A program made the position numbers and the translations under genes. A stretch of 64,000 nucleotides of DNA from Candidatus Omnitrophota bacterium (GTDB lineage Bacteria; Hinthialibacterota; Hinthialibacteria; Hinthialibacterales; Hinthialibacteraceae), in NCBI GenBank assembly GCA_016934335.1, contig JAFGTC010000261.1, forward strand, positions 1 through 64,000, written 5' to 3'. Under the pieces are notes generated by a model. That model was not told the DNA's origin. It was given only the letters and a program-made list of their open reading frames with translations, and did not search any database. Shown piece by piece: positions 63,160 through 64,000 of the stretch (the stretch's first letter is position 1; each line of letters begins with the position of its first letter).

Positions 63160-64000
63160 ATGAAGAAGCAATGCATGGGAATTCTCCTCTCGATATTTCT
63201 CGGAGCCCCTGCCGCTTTCGCCGATTCTCCCGAAATCGAGATCGATGAATGCAACAATATCCGCCAATATCTGGCCCGAGCCGCCTGTGACATCACAAAA
63301 CATTCGTTGGATGGATTCAACACATTGGAAAATTGGCGGAAAGCCAGAGGCGAGCGCTATAAGCAGTTTATGGAAATGATGAGTATGACCGATGTTCCGC
63401 TTGATGGGGAGCGCTCTCCCTTGAATCCCGTTGTGACCGGCGAGATTCAAAAAGACGGCTATAAAATCATCAAATTGTATTATGAATCCCTTCCTCAATT
63501 GTATGTACCGGCCAATCTTTACATCCCCGATAATCTATCCGGTCCGGCGCCGGCGGTTTTATATGTATGCGGCCATTCGCGCACTCAGAAAGTCCATTAT
63601 CAAACTCATCCCCGGAAATGGGCTCAACTGGGGTTTGTCTGCCTTATCATTGAAACCATTCAATGGGGCGAAGTGCTGGGCGATCACTGGGGATGCTACG
63701 CCCGGGGCTGGTTCCATTGGTACAGCCGCGGCTACACGCCGGGCGGCGTGGAACTCTGGAATGCGATGCGCGGACTGGATCTCTTATGCGAGAGGGAAGA
63801 GGTCGATCCCTCGCGGCTGGGCGTGACCGGCATATCCGGCGGAGGTTCGCAAAGTTTTTATATCGCCGCCGCCGATCCTCGCATTAAAGTCGCCGCGCCG
63901 GTTTGCGGGGGTTGTACGCTGGAATCTCAAGTGGGCCAGCGAGTCCTGGACGGCCACTGCGACTGCATGACGCCCATCAACACTTACGGCATCGACTTCC
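63160..64000 (+). CDS. Exported acetylxylan-esterase-like alpha/beta hydrolase, 3' partial
   Basis: Not in the ORF track because it runs off the window; shadow frames at 63482 and 63663 are other frames of the same stretch. AAGGAGG precedes ATG 63160. A signal peptide ends near AAFADSP. The mature part shows LYIPDNLSGPAPAVLYVCGH (oxyanion-region strand), ETIQWGEVLGDHWG, a GISGGGS nucleophile elbow (serine of GxSxG) and ADPRIKVAAPVCGG. This is the fold of acetylxylan esterases and related dienelactone-hydrolase-like enzymes. Probably deacetylates a glycan. His and Asp of the triad lie past the window. Confidence 0.85.
   Translation, partial: MKKQCMGILLSIFLGAPAAFADSPEIEIDECNNIRQYLARAACDITKHSLDGFNTLENWRKARGERYKQFMEMMSMTDVPLDGERSPLNPVVTGEIQKDGYKIIKLYYESLPQLYVPANLYIPDNLSGPAPAVLYVCGHSRTQKVHYQTHPRKWAQLGFVCLIIETIQWGEVLGDHWGCYARGWFHWYSRGYTPGGVELWNAMRGLDLLCEREEVDPSRLGVTGISGGGSQSFYIAAADPRIKVAAPVCGGCTLESQVGQRVLDGHCDCMTPINTYGIDF

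Noticed and set aside
1-64000. tRNA, rRNA, CRISPR, transposase or integrase genes
   Set aside because: No cloverleaf with CCA-type end, repeat-spacer array or DDE/tyrosine recombinase ORF was seen by eye in either strand.

Overview
The window reads as a chromosomal segment of a free-living, Gram-negative, heterotrophic bacterium. A Gram-negative envelope is suggested by kdsA (the KDO step of LPS synthesis), lipoprotein-type and Tat-type export signals, and many predicted exported enzymes. The mix of type IV pilin-like proteins with short variable C-termini, LamG-domain proteins, PQQ-repeat proteins, Tat-exported Gfo/Idh/MocA oxidoreductases, sulfatases and DUF4434 or six-hairpin glycosidase-like proteins is typical of uncultured lineages near Planctomycetota, Lentisphaerota and Hydrogenedentota/Sumerlaeota. 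I cannot fix the phylum from the sequence alone. I see no rRNA, tRNA, CRISPR array, insertion sequence, prophage or plasmid origin.

Layout. 1-570: the 3' end of a membrane-anchored c-type cytochrome and a bidirectional terminator. 591-9781 (minus): five tightly spaced genes forming a glycan-use operon (a large exported toroid + F5/8C protein, a DUF4434 TIM-barrel protein, an AGE-family sugar epimerase, an SSS symporter, an exported six-hairpin glycosidase-like protein). 9847-14848 (minus): two pilin-like genes around a two-LamG exported protein and a NarL-type kinase/regulator pair. 14990-20461 (minus): a Tat-exported Gfo/Idh/MocA oxidoreductase, mtaB, an orphan ABC permease, a coiled-coil zinc-ribbon protein and a 57-residue gene missing from the ORF track. 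20797-27552 (plus): VanW-like, exported AMMECR1-like and a 1741-residue alpha-2-macroglobulin. 27597-34228 (minus): a GT87-like membrane protein coupled to an exported nitrilase, htpG, an AT-rich orphan gene and a Tat-exported GH5 enzyme.

34446-37054 (plus): an ECF sigma factor embedded among three membrane or coiled-coil proteins. 37608-42175 (plus): a chemoreceptor and a hybrid PAS histidine kinase. 42272-45299: a Pro-Thr-linker lipoprotein, a NUDIX hydrolase, a PfkB kinase with extra cysteines and a CBM9-like protein. 45469-48201: an oxidative-stress module (rubredoxin-glutamate synthase fusion, rubrerythrin, divergent PerR) with a near-perfect palindrome in the rubrerythrin promoter. 48463-53559: a PQQ-repeat pseudogene broken by one in-frame stop, another pilin-like gene, an intact PQQ-repeat paralogue and a sulfatase. 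53656-64000: priA, an NtrC-type regulator, an exported metalloprotease-like protein with an unusual HExxxH motif, an exported CinA homologue with a GNAT enzyme, kdsA, a TrpB2-like enzyme and a partial exported esterase.

The common theme is export and breakdown of complex glycans, plus envelope sensing and redox-stress defence. The least explained items are the exported CinA and AMMECR1 homologues, the ECF-sigma membrane cassette, the HExxxH protein and the five-gene glycan operon. No function beyond family level was tested. Coordinates of starts were chosen by ribosome-binding sites and signal peptides and several differ from the ORF track.
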